Shown here one piece after another: positions 17,009 through 24,572 of a stretch of DNA of 64,000 bases (position 1 is the first letter of the stretch; each line of letters opens with the position of its first letter). A program made the translations under genes and the position numbers. Under the pieces are notes generated by a model that was not told the origin of the DNA, did no database searches, and was given only the letters and a program-made list of their open reading frames with translations. The stretch comes from Solirubrobacteraceae bacterium (GTDB lineage: Bacteria > Actinomycetota > Thermoleophilia > Solirubrobacterales > Solirubrobacteraceae), in the NCBI GenBank assembly GCA_017882445.1, contig JADGPK010000004.1, positions 37,480-101,479 of the forward strand, written 5' to 3'.

Positions 17009-17747
17009 AGCAGGTCGCCAGGCACCTCACGCCCGCTCCGATCTCGAGCTCCAGCACGCCCGCGGTGTGGCGAGCGTGCTCGAGCAGGCAGTAGGCGCCG
17101 GGGTGCTCGACGACGAACTCCCTGCCGGCGCCTGCGTCGCCGCCGTTGACCTTCACGGTTCCCGCGCCGTCCAGCACCGCCCACACCTCTCCGGCCTCAT
17201 ACGGGCCGGAGTAGGCGCCAGGCCTCTCGGCGCTCTGGGCGTGGAGCAGCGCGTCGGGCGCGTCCGCGGCACGCATCGGCGCCACAGGCTCGCGCTCGAC
17301 GCCGAGAAGCTCCTGGATCGCCAGCTCGGTTTCCGCGTAGGCGCCCTCGCCATGGTGGTAGTCGAACAGGCGGGCACGTCCGTCGAACAGGTAGCGCGCC
17401 GGCCAGCCCTCGTTGCCGTAGTCCTGCCAGACCTCCAGCTCGCTGTCGATGAGCACCGGGTAGTCGATGCCCAGGCGCGCGACCGCATCCCTGACCGCCT
17501 GCTCATCGCGCGATGGGTCAAAGCCGGGGCAGTGCACGCCGATCACGCGCAGGCCCAGTCCCGCGTAACGCTCGTGCCACGCCTGCAGGTAGGGCAGCGT
17601 ATGCAGCGAGTTCGGACGGCAGAAGTCCCAGAACTCGACCAGCATGGGCCTGCCGCGCTGGATGCTCGCCTGCGGCCCCGTCACGTTCACCCACGGCAGC
17701 CGTGTGGGAAACAACGGTGCGACGATCGTGTCAACAGGAGCGCGCAT
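16989..17747 (-). CDS. Thioredoxin-fold protein with CRPN active site and C-terminal beta domain
   Basis: The protein has 252 residues from ATG 17747; a GTG at 17819 would add 24. Residues about 20-150 form an AhpC/TlpA-like redoxin (M-L-V-E-F-W-D-F-C-R-P-N, then V-I-G-V-H-C-P-G-F). The usual CxxC is C-R-P-N, leaving only Cys43, so it cannot act as a classical dithiol oxidoreductase. The C-terminal half (about 170-250) resembles the carbohydrate-binding-like tail of DipZ-type proteins, with G-x-Y-S-G-P-Y-E-A-G-E-V-W. No signal peptide is visible. The start is uncertain because neither candidate has a good ribosome site. Confidence 0.72.
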   Translation of the reverse strand: MRAPVDTIVAPLFPTRLPWVNVTGPQASIQRGRPMLVEFWDFCRPNSLHTLPYLQAWHERYAGLGLRVIGVHCPGFDPSRDEQAVRDAVARLGIDYPVLIDSELEVWQDYGNEGWPARYLFDGRARLFDYHHGEGAYAETELAIQELLGVEREPVAPMRAADAPDALLHAQSAERPGAYSGPYEAGEVWAVLDGAGTVKVNGGDAGAGREFVVEHPGAYCLLEHARHTAGVLELEIGAGVRCLATCFTPGIV

Positions 17748-17890
17748 TGCAAGGCGGTCAAGCGCCGCCCCTGAGGGGCGGGAGTCGCAAGTCTGACAAG
17801 GACGCACCCTGATGGGCACAGGCAGGTCGCGTGGCGTGCAATAGCACGCGAGCGACCGAGGACGCCGTCAGACGCAGCGAATCGCGTCCC

Positions 17891-19291
17891 TCAGCCGATG
17901 GAGCCGACCATCTCCAGCTGAATCAGCCGGTTGAGCTCGACCGCGTACTCCATCGGCAGCTCCTTGGTGACCGGCTCGATGAAGCCGTTGACGATCATCG
18001 CCGCCGCCTCGTCCTCGGTGAACCCGCGCGAGCCCATGTAGAACAGCTGGTCGTCGGAGATGCGCCCCACGGTGGCCTCGTGCGCGACGGTCACGTGAGG
18101 GTTCTGGATCTGGATGTCCGGCCACGTGTCAGAGCGCGATTCGCCATCCATCATCAGTCCGTCGCACTGGACGCGGGCTTTGGAACCGGCGGAGTTCGTG
18201 CCCATCTTGACAAGTCCGCGGTAGCCCATGATCCCGCCGTCCTTGGAGATCGACTTGGCGAGGATGTTCGACGTCGTGTTCGGCGCCAGGTGCACGACCT
18301 TCGCGCCGGTGTCCTTGTGCACGCCTTTGCCGGCCACGCCCACGTTGAGGTGGTCGGCGCGCGCCCCCTCGCCCATCAGGAACGAGCCGGGGTAGAGCAT
18401 CACGTACTTGGCTCCCATCGACCCGCCGACCCACTCGACCGTGCCGTTGGCGTCGACCACGGCGCGCTTGGTGTTGAGGTTGTAGACGTCCTTCGACCAG
18501 TTCTGCACGGTCGTGTAGCGCGCCTTGGCGCCCTCGTGCACGAAGATCTCGACCACGGCCGAGTGCATTGAGTTGACGCTGTAGGTCTGAGCGGTGCAGC
18601 CCTCGATGTAGTTCACCTCCGAGCCCTCGTCGGCGACGATCAGGGTGTGCTCGAAGGTGCCCTCGCCGGCGCCCTCCATGCGGAAGTAGGACTGCAGCGG
18701 CAGGTCGCACTTGACGCCCTTGGGGATGTAGCAGAAGGCCCCGCCCGACCACACGGCGCCGTGGAGCGCGGAGAACTTGTTGTCCTGCGGCGGCACGCAT
18801 TTGTTCATGAAGTACTTCTGCACTAGCTCCGGGTACTCGGTGATCGCGGTGTCCATCGAGCAGAACAGGATCCCCTGCTTGGCGTACTCCTCCTTGAGGC
18901 CCTCGTACACGGGCTCCTGGCGCCACACGCCCACGACGCCCGCGAGGTGCTCGCGCTCGGCCTGGGGGATGCCGAGATCCTCGTAGGTCTGCTTCATCTC
19001 GGCCGGGACGTCGTCCCAGCTGTTGAAGCGCCCTGCGGTGGGAGGCGAGTAGAGGACGAGGTCGTCGAGGTTCAGGCCGCTCAGATCCGGTCCCCAGGTG
19101 GGGATGGGCTTGCGTTCGAAGATTTCAAGCGACTTGATCCGCTTCTCGGCCATCCAGTCGGGCTCGCCCTTGATCTTGGAGAGCTCGCTGACGACCTCGC
19201 GTGAGATGCCCTGACGAGCGCGCAGCTGACCCTGGTCGTCCTCGACGATCGGGCTGGGCTTGGCGATCTTCGTGCGGTCAATCGTGGCCAT
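17891..19291 (-). CDS. sufB: Fe-S scaffold subunit SufB
   Basis: SufB (466 residues) forms the SufBC2D scaffold on which Fe-S clusters are built. It has the family's M-N-K-C-V-P-P-x-D-N-K-F-x-A-L-H-G-A-V-W-S-G-G block, an E-G-C-T-A segment and the closing E-D-E-A-A-A-M-I-V-N-G-F. AAGGAG lies 4 bases before the ATG, an excellent ribosome site. It is the last gene of the suf operon, 65 bases after sufU. The larger gap and strong ribosome site suggest its level is set partly independently. Confidence 0.97.
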   Translation of the reverse strand: MATIDRTKIAKPSPIVEDDQGQLRARQGISREVVSELSKIKGEPDWMAEKRIKSLEIFERKPIPTWGPDLSGLNLDDLVLYSPPTAGRFNSWDDVPAEMKQTYEDLGIPQAEREHLAGVVGVWRQEPVYEGLKEEYAKQGILFCSMDTAITEYPELVQKYFMNKCVPPQDNKFSALHGAVWSGGAFCYIPKGVKCDLPLQSYFRMEGAGEGTFEHTLIVADEGSEVNYIEGCTAQTYSVNSMHSAVVEIFVHEGAKARYTTVQNWSKDVYNLNTKRAVVDANGTVEWVGGSMGAKYVMLYPGSFLMGEGARADHLNVGVAGKGVHKDTGAKVVHLAPNTTSNILAKSISKDGGIMGYRGLVKMGTNSAGSKARVQCDGLMMDGESRSDTWPDIQIQNPHVTVAHEATVGRISDDQLFYMGSRGFTEDEAAAMIVNGFIEPVTKELPMEYAVELNRLIQLEMVGSIG

Positions 19292-19356
19292 GGGGCTCCT
19301 TGCTGCCGGTCGCTCAGAGAATCCTGTGCTGTGAAGTAGGAATTGTATCGCGGGCG

Positions 19357-19737
19357 TCAGGTCGGCCAGGCGTGATCGCCGGTGACCGCGCCGCGGACGA
19401 CCTTCAGGTTGAGCAGGGCGCACTTGCGCCGCGTGGCCGAGACGGGAATGCCGAGCAGGTCGATCATCCAGTCGGCGTCCAGCTGTTCGACCTCCGCCAG
19501 TGTCATGCCCTTGAGCTCCTCCGAGGCGATCGACGCGGCGGCCTGGGAGATGGCGCAACCGTGGCCCTGGAAGCGGAGATCCACTATGCGCTCGTCGCAC
19601 ACGCGGATGTGCACGCCGAGCTCGTCGCCGCAGAGCGGGTTGTGCTCGAGGGCCTCCAGATCGTGAGGCTCGAGCTCGCCGAAGTTGCGCGGCTGCTTGT
19701 AGTGGTCGAGGATGTAGTCGCGGTAGAGGTCGTCCAT
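19357..19737 (-). CDS. sufU: Sulfur-transfer protein SufU
   Basis: SufU accepts sulfur from SufS and passes it to the SufBCD scaffold. The protein has 126 residues. C36, D38, C61 and C106 (P-L-C-G-D, G-H-G-C-A-I-S, R-K-C-A-L) match the zinc ligands. The longer C61-C106 segment distinguishes SufU from IscU. AGGTG precedes the ATG by 8 bases; an in-frame GTG 3 codons upstream is possible. The start lies 13 bases after the sufS stop. Confidence 0.95.
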   Translation of the reverse strand: MDDLYRDYILDHYKQPRNFGELEPHDLEALEHNPLCGDELGVHIRVCDERIVDLRFQGHGCAISQAAASIASEELKGMTLAEVEQLDADWMIDLLGIPVSATRRKCALLNLKVVRGAVTGDHAWPT

Positions 19738-19750
19738 GGTCGTCACCTGT

Positions 19751-20998
19751 TCACGGTGCGTCGAGCGCGAACACCTCGCGCGCGGCCAGCAGGGCGTCGA
19801 TGAGAGCGTCGATGTCCGAACGGTCGTTGTAGACGCCCACGCTCGCGCGGGCTGTCGCCCCCACGCCGAGGCAGCGCATGAGCGGCTGGGCGCAGTGGTG
19901 CCCGGCCCGTATGCACACGCCCGAGCGGCTGACCAGCTCGGCCACGTCATGGGGGTGCAGGCCCCCGATCGTGAACGATGCCAACGCGCCTCTGCCGTCG
20001 GCCTCGGGAGGGCCGACCACGCGCAGGTCCGGAACGCGCGCCAGGCCCTCGAGCATGTATGCGGTCAGCGAGCGCTCGTGCTCGCGCACGCGGTCCATCC
20101 CGAGCGCGGACAGGTAGTCGACGGCCGCACCCAGGCCGACCGCCTCGGCGACCATCGGCGTCCCCGCTTCGAACTTCCACGGCAGCTCGTTCCAGGTCGC
20201 GCTCTGGAAGTCGACCGATGCGATCATGTCGCCGCCGGTCAGGAAGGGCTCCATCTCCTGGAGGATCTCGCCGCGGCCGTGCAGCACGCCGATGCCCATC
20301 GGCCCGAGCGCCTTGTGACCCGTCCAGCCATAGAAGTCGGCGCCGATCTGCTCGACGTCGACGGCCATCTGAGGCACTGCCTGGGCTCCGTCCACCAGCG
20401 AGACGGCGCCGGCGGCGCGTACGCGCGCGGTCATCTCAGCGACGGGGTTGATCGTGCCCAGGACGTTGGAGACGTGGGCGAAGGCCACGAGGCGCACGTC
20501 GCCTCGGGCCAGCTCGGCGTCCAGCGCCGACAGCGACAGCTCTCCGCGATCGTCGACCTCGAGGTAGCGCAGCGTCGCTCCCCGCTCGCGGCACAGCACC
20601 TGCCAGGGGACGATGTTCGCGTGGTGCTCCATCTGGGTGATGAGCACCGCGTCGCCTGGACCGATGTTCGCCCGACCCCAGGAGTAGGCGACGAGGTTGA
20701 TCGCCTCGGTCACGTTCTTGGTGAAGATCGTCGTCTGCGGCGTGGCGCCCGTGAAGGCCGCGATCTGCGCGCGCGCGCTCTCGAAGGCCGCGTCGGCCTC
20801 CTGTGCGAGCGGATAGACGCCGCGGTGCACGTTCGCGTTGTGGTCGCGCAGGTGTCCGGCGAGCGCGTCGATCACGACCTGCGGCTTCTGGGACGTCGCC
20901 CCCGAGTCCAGGTAGATGAGCGGGCGCTCGTCCGGGCGCCCGGCGAAGATCGGGAAGTCCGCCCTGACCCCCAGGGTGCTCTCAGCGACTGATGGCAT
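19751..20998 (-). CDS. sufS: Cysteine desulfurase SufS
   Basis: SufS is a PLP enzyme that removes sulfur from cysteine. The PLP lysine lies in G-W-T-G-H-K-A-L-G-P. The catalytic Cys369 lies in R-A-G-H-H-C-A-Q-P. H-H-A-N-I-V-P-W and the G-V-Y-N-D-R-S-D-I-D-A-L end are typical group II features. At 415 residues the length is normal. The ATG overlaps the end of sufD by 17 bases, so translation is coupled. Confidence 0.97.
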   Translation of the reverse strand: MPSVAESTLGVRADFPIFAGRPDERPLIYLDSGATSQKPQVVIDALAGHLRDHNANVHRGVYPLAQEADAAFESARAQIAAFTGATPQTTIFTKNVTEAINLVAYSWGRANIGPGDAVLITQMEHHANIVPWQVLCRERGATLRYLEVDDRGELSLSALDAELARGDVRLVAFAHVSNVLGTINPVAEMTARVRAAGAVSLVDGAQAVPQMAVDVEQIGADFYGWTGHKALGPMGIGVLHGRGEILQEMEPFLTGGDMIASVDFQSATWNELPWKFEAGTPMVAEAVGLGAAVDYLSALGMDRVREHERSLTAYMLEGLARVPDLRVVGPPEADGRGALASFTIGGLHPHDVAELVSRSGVCIRAGHHCAQPLMRCLGVGATARASVGVYNDRSDIDALIDALLAAREVFALDAP

Positions 20999-22424
20999 AG
21001 GCCTCGATGTCCTGTCGGGCCGCCGCGAGTTTCCTGGCGACCCTGCCACGCACGAGCTCTTCCAGCGCCTCGTCCTTGAGCTCCGCCACGAGCGGCTCGA
21101 AGAAGCCCTCGACGATCACGCGAACGGCCGTCGGACGGTCGAGCCCGCGTGTCTGCATGTAGTAGATCGCCGTCTCATCCAGCTCGCCCACCGTCCCGCC
21201 GTGCGAGGCGGAGACGTCGTCGGCCGACACGAGCACCGAGGGAATCGTGTCGATCCGAGCCTTGGGGGAGAGCATCATCGAGTGGATCTGCAGGTAGGTG
21301 TGGGTCTTCTGAGCACCGGGATCGATCTGGATCAGGCCCTCGAAGCTCGAGCGGCTCTCGCCGGTGGCCGTCCCGCGCCAGTGGACGTCGCCGCCGGACG
21401 GGCCGGTCTCGTGCAGGTCGACCGCGAACACGTCGAGGTGCTCGTGCTCCTCGGTGAAGAACAGGCCGCGGAAGGCCATCTCGCCGCCGCTTCCCGACAC
21501 CGCGAGCTCGAGGTGCTGGCGGACCAGATGTCCCCCCAGCAGAGCGGGAAGCCAGTGGCAGTATGCGTCGCGCCCCACGCCGACGAAGCGCGTCGAGACG
21601 TCGAACACTTCTCCGCGCCCCCAGTCCTGGAACTGCGCCAGGCGGCAGCGGGCGCCGTCCTGCAGGTAGAGCTCGAACGCACCGGCGTGTAGCGCCTGCC
21701 TGTGCCCCTCGGGGTAGCCCTCGAAGTCCTCGGCCAGGTCGTACTCGTGCACGCGGAACTCGCTCGTCGGTCCGCCGAGCACCAGCGTGCGGCCGTACTG
21801 GGCCACGCCTGGGCGCTCGATCGCATAGACGATCTCGAACGGATCCTCGACCACGACGCCCGCGGGGACGTGCAGGAAGGCGCCACCCCGCCAAAAGGCC
21901 GCATTGGCGGCCTCGAGCTTGTTGCCGTCGATCGCAAGCCGCTTTGAGTACCACGCATTTACGAGCTCGCCGTGGTCGCGAAAGGCGTCTTCGAGCGAGC
22001 ACAGGACCACGCCGCGCTCGCTGAGCGCCTGATCGAGCTCGAGATGGACGATCTCGTCGCCGCTCTGCACGAGCCTGCCCGCGCGCGGGCGCTCGGGCAG
22101 CGTGCGGGCGACGACATCGGGTACGCCGCCGGGCTGCTGCTCGCCGGCGCCCTCACTCCGCGCAGGCGCCTCGAGCGCGCCGAGATCCAGGCCCTGCAGG
22201 CTGGTGGTCCAGAAGCCCGACCGCCGCCACACGGGCAGCTCGGAGGTCTCATAGGCCAGACGCGCGGCATCGCGCAGCTGTGCGAGCGTGCGCCCGTCGC
22301 CAGCCCCGGCGCCTGCGAGCGCGTGATACAGGCTCGCCTCGCGGTGGCGGCCCGCCTTGACCTTGATCGGGGCCGCGCCGTTCGTCGCCACGGCGGCCGT
22401 GCTCGTCTCGCCCGGCTCAGACAT
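20982..22424 (-). CDS. sufD: Fe-S scaffold subunit SufD
   Basis: SufD (480 residues) pairs with SufB in the SufBC2D complex. It has the same C-terminal layout as SufB (D-D-V-S-A-S-H-G-G-T-V-G-E-L-D-E) and the helical N-terminus with W-R-R-S-G-F-W. The ATG at 22424 lies within the last codons of sufC (8-base overlap, ATGTCTGA). A stretch of about 35 residues rich in Gly, Pro and Ala (about 85-120) looks like a lineage-specific insertion. Confidence 0.94.
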   Translation of the reverse strand: MSEPGETSTAAVATNGAAPIKVKAGRHREASLYHALAGAGAGDGRTLAQLRDAARLAYETSELPVWRRSGFWTTSLQGLDLGALEAPARSEGAGEQQPGGVPDVVARTLPERPRAGRLVQSGDEIVHLELDQALSERGVVLCSLEDAFRDHGELVNAWYSKRLAIDGNKLEAANAAFWRGGAFLHVPAGVVVEDPFEIVYAIERPGVAQYGRTLVLGGPTSEFRVHEYDLAEDFEGYPEGHRQALHAGAFELYLQDGARCRLAQFQDWGRGEVFDVSTRFVGVGRDAYCHWLPALLGGHLVRQHLELAVSGSGGEMAFRGLFFTEEHEHLDVFAVDLHETGPSGGDVHWRGTATGESRSSFEGLIQIDPGAQKTHTYLQIHSMMLSPKARIDTIPSVLVSADDVSASHGGTVGELDETAIYYMQTRGLDRPTAVRVIVEGFFEPLVAELKDEALEELVRGRVARKLAAARQDIEAYAISR

Positions 22425-23217
22425 GGGTGGGCGGGCTCGAATTACCCGTCGCGACCGCGGCGGCCGCGCTCGCGCCAACCTCCTGGCGGATCTGGTCGTA
22501 GCCCTCGCGCTCGAGCCGCTCGACCAGCTCCACTCCGCCCTCGAGCACGATGCGCCCGTCCATCAGGATGTGCACGAACTGGGGCTTCACGTAATGGAGG
22601 ATGCGCTGGTAGTGGGTGATGATGAGCGCGCCCAGGCCCTGCTCGTCGTGCAGGCGCTGGACACCCTCGGCGACCGTGCGCAGCGCATCGATGTCCAGGC
22701 CGGAGTCGGTCTCGTCGAGGATCGCGATGTCGGGGGCGAGCATCGCCATCTGGAGGATCTCCGCGCGCTTCTTCTCGCCGCCGGAGAAGCCGTCGTTGAG
22801 GTGGCGGGACGTGAATGCCCTGTCGACATCGAGCAGCTCGATGGCATGCTGGAGCTGGTTGCGGAACTCCTTGACCTGGATGGGCTCCTCACGCTTGGCG
22901 TTGATCGCCATGCGCAAGAAGTTGGCCACCGAGACTCCTGGGATCGAGACGGGGTACTGGAACGCGAGGAACAGGCCGGCCTTGGCTCGCTCGTGCGGCT
23001 CGGCCTCGGTGATGTCCTCGCCCTTGAAGGTGATCGAGCCTTCGGTGATCTCGTAGGAGGGATGCCCGAGCAGCGTGTTGGCGAGCGTGGACTTGCCCGA
23101 GCCGTTGGGGCCCATGAGGGCATGGATCTCACCTCGGCTGATCTCGAGGTTGACGCCTCGGAGTATCTCGCGCTCCTCGGTGCGGACGTGCAGGTCTGTG
23201 ATCTCTAGGTCGGCCAT
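22417..23217 (-). CDS. sufC: Fe-S assembly ATPase SufC
   Basis: SufC (266 residues) is the ABC-type ATPase of the scaffold. It shows Walker A G-P-N-G-S-G-K-S-T, the SufC signature F-S-G-G-E-K-K-R-A-E and Walker B I-A-I-L-D-E-T-D-S-G-L-D. A C-terminal tail of about 15 residues (A-A-A-A-V-A-T-G-N-S-S) is longer than usual. The start is 9 bases after the regulator's stop, placing both on one transcript. Confidence 0.97.
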   Translation of the reverse strand: MADLEITDLHVRTEEREILRGVNLEISRGEIHALMGPNGSGKSTLANTLLGHPSYEITEGSITFKGEDITEAEPHERAKAGLFLAFQYPVSIPGVSVANFLRMAINAKREEPIQVKEFRNQLQHAIELLDVDRAFTSRHLNDGFSGGEKKRAEILQMAMLAPDIAILDETDSGLDIDALRTVAEGVQRLHDEQGLGALIITHYQRILHYVKPQFVHILMDGRIVLEGGVELVERLEREGYDQIRQEVGASAAAAVATGNSSPPTHV

Positions 23218-23226
23218 GTTCGGTTA

Positions 23227-23727
23227 TCAGGCTCCGGTCGTAAGGGGCTCTATTTGCAGAGGTGCCATGGTGGCTGCGCTCGGCATCGCCGGTGCGAGCA
23301 CAAGGTCGGCGAGCGTGGTCTCGCGAAGGGTGTTGATGATCGAGAAGCGGACGCGCGTCCACAGCAGCTTCGTCGGGCAGACCTGCGATGAAGACCCCGC
23401 CCGGCTCGACTCGCGCGAGCACACGATCGAGCCGTCGGCCGCCTCGGATATGCACTCGATCGGTGCGATCGAGCCCTCGAGCGCCTCGACGACCTCGGCC
23501 ATCGTGATCTCGGTGGAGGGCCGCGCGAGCATGTAGCCGCCCCGCGAGCCGCGCCTGGAGGCGACCAGCCCGGCCTTGCGCAGACGTGCGACGAGGTGCT
23601 CGAGGTAGGCGAGCGGCAGGCCGTCGTGGGAGGCGATCTCCGCCAGTGGTATGGGCACCTCGCCGGCGCGTCGAGCAAGCTCGACCATCACGCGTACGCC
23701 GTACTCGGCCTTGGTTGAGAACATCAT
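23227..23727 (-). CDS. Rrf2-family Fe-S-sensing regulator
   Basis: This 166-residue protein is an IscR/SufR-type regulator. Its N-terminal winged helix (M-M-F-S-T-K-A-E-Y-G-V-R-V-M to G-S-R-G-G-Y-M-L) is typical of Rrf2 proteins. Three cysteines, C92, C103 and C117 (E-C-I-S, I-V-C-S-R, Q-V-C-P-T-K), probably hold a 2Fe-2S cluster, but their spacing (x10, x13) is much wider than in E. coli IscR (x5, x5). As the first gene of the operon it likely represses the suf genes and itself when clusters are plentiful. The first of two adjacent ATGs is used; AGGAAA lies upstream. Confidence 0.9.
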   Translation of the reverse strand: MMFSTKAEYGVRVMVELARRAGEVPIPLAEIASHDGLPLAYLEHLVARLRKAGLVASRRGSRGGYMLARPSTEITMAEVVEALEGSIAPIECISEAADGSIVCSRESSRAGSSSQVCPTKLLWTRVRFSIINTLRETTLADLVLAPAMPSAATMAPLQIEPLTTGA

Positions 23728-23737
23728 CGCAAGATTT

Positions 23738-23757
23738 CCTACCTGCCAGCTAGGGTA
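23738..23757 (-). promoter_or_regulatory. Candidate suf promoter and operator
   Basis: TACCCT (23752-23757, read on the minus strand) can serve as -10, giving a leader of about 20 bases with an AGGAAA ribosome site. CCTA-N9-TAGG (23738-23754) overlaps its downstream edge, a possible but weak operator for the Rrf2 protein. Confidence 0.3.
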
Positions 23758-23763
23758 TCAGTC

Positions 23764-23789
23764 GGCCTGGAGCTAGCCGGCCTGGAGCT
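23764..23789. repeat. Short direct repeat at the sco stop codon
   Basis: GGCCTGGAGCT occurs at 23764-23774 and 23779-23789. On the minus strand the 15-base unit carries the last codons and stop of the Sco-like gene, and the second copy supplies a second in-frame stop. It looks like a small tandem duplication. Confidence 0.6.
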
Positions 23790-24402
23790 TGCGGATATCG
23801 TGCGTGAGCGATTCGGGCGTCAGCTGTTCCTGCCCGAAGAGCACCCTCTCGCTGCCGTGGCCGTCCAGCAGCATCACCGAGGCCGAGCGGTCGAACGCTG
23901 CACGGCCGGCGCTCGCGGGGGTCGCCCGGTATGCGCGCCAGACCGAGCGCAGCCGTGGGAGTGCTCCGCTCAGGTACTCGACGCGATCGGTCAGCGAGAC
24001 CTCATCCAGGAAGCGCCGCACACGCGCGGGCGAGTCGGCCGCCGGGTCCGCGCTGATGATGAGGACCGGCGCGGGATGCGGGAGTTCGTCTAGTGCGCCG
24101 CGAATCTGCTGGGCGATCACGATGCAGCTCGCCCCGCAGGTCGAGTACAGGAACGTGATGAGCACCACCTGTCCGCGATAGCCGCTGAGCGACACGGGAC
24201 GGCCGTGTTGATCGGTGAGCGTGAAGTCATGGCCGGGCGCGCCCACCGCGAGCGCCGCGCCGTCGAAGCCCGAGGCGACAGGCTGGTTCGAGGAGGCGGA
24301 GGGGGAATGCTGCGTGGTGCGCCCGAGCGTCACGGCGAGGATGAGCGCGACCAGGAGCACGACCGCGAGGAGTGGCAGGGCGATCCCGGATCGTCGGCGC
24401 AT
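23773..24402 (-). CDS. Sco1/SenC-like membrane-anchored redoxin
   Basis: The protein has 209 residues. A basic N-terminus and membrane segment (about 7-26) anchor a thioredoxin-like domain outside the membrane. C89 and C93 in S-T-C-G-A-S-C form the CxxxC of Sco proteins, which deliver copper to cytochrome oxidase or act as thiol reductants. The third copper ligand, normally the His of D-H-S near the C-terminus, is Arg172 here (F-D-R-S-A-S-V). That argues against classical copper handling. A TACCCT box lies 9 bases before the start. No oxidase gene is nearby. Confidence 0.85.
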   Translation of the reverse strand: MRRRSGIALPLLAVVLLVALILAVTLGRTTQHSPSASSNQPVASGFDGAALAVGAPGHDFTLTDQHGRPVSLSGYRGQVVLITFLYSTCGASCIVIAQQIRGALDELPHPAPVLIISADPAADSPARVRRFLDEVSLTDRVEYLSGALPRLRSVWRAYRATPASAGRAAFDRSASVMLLDGHGSERVLFGQEQLTPESLTHDIRKLQAG

Positions 24403-24411
24403 GCTGCGCTC

Positions 24412-24417
24412 AGGGTA
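24412..24417 (-). promoter_or_regulatory. -10 box, Sco-like gene
   Basis: TACCCT on the minus strand lies 9 bases before the ATG, with no ribosome site, consistent with a leaderless or nearly leaderless message. Confidence 0.4.
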
Positions 24418-24523
24418 TGGGAGGGCGCGCTCGCGCGCACACCCTCCGCGCGAGCTGACCGGGCGTGGCGGGAGGCGATTGGATCTGATGGACGTGATCG
24501 GGCCTGATTGGTCGATTGGGCGC

Positions 24524-24529
24524 TATACT
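24524..24529 (+). promoter_or_regulatory. -10 box, rhodanese-MoeZ gene
   Basis: TATACT (5 of 6 to consensus) lies 43 bases before the ATG at 24573. A TAGGAG ribosome site between them fits a leadered transcript. No good -35 is visible. Confidence 0.5.
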
Positions 24530-24572
24530 TTTTGAAGCCCATGAATCCCGACCGTGGTTTAGGAGTTTCTAG

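Noticed and set aside
19736..20992. 418-codon open frame antisense to sufS
   Set aside because: Mirror of sufS; no recognisable motif or ribosome site.
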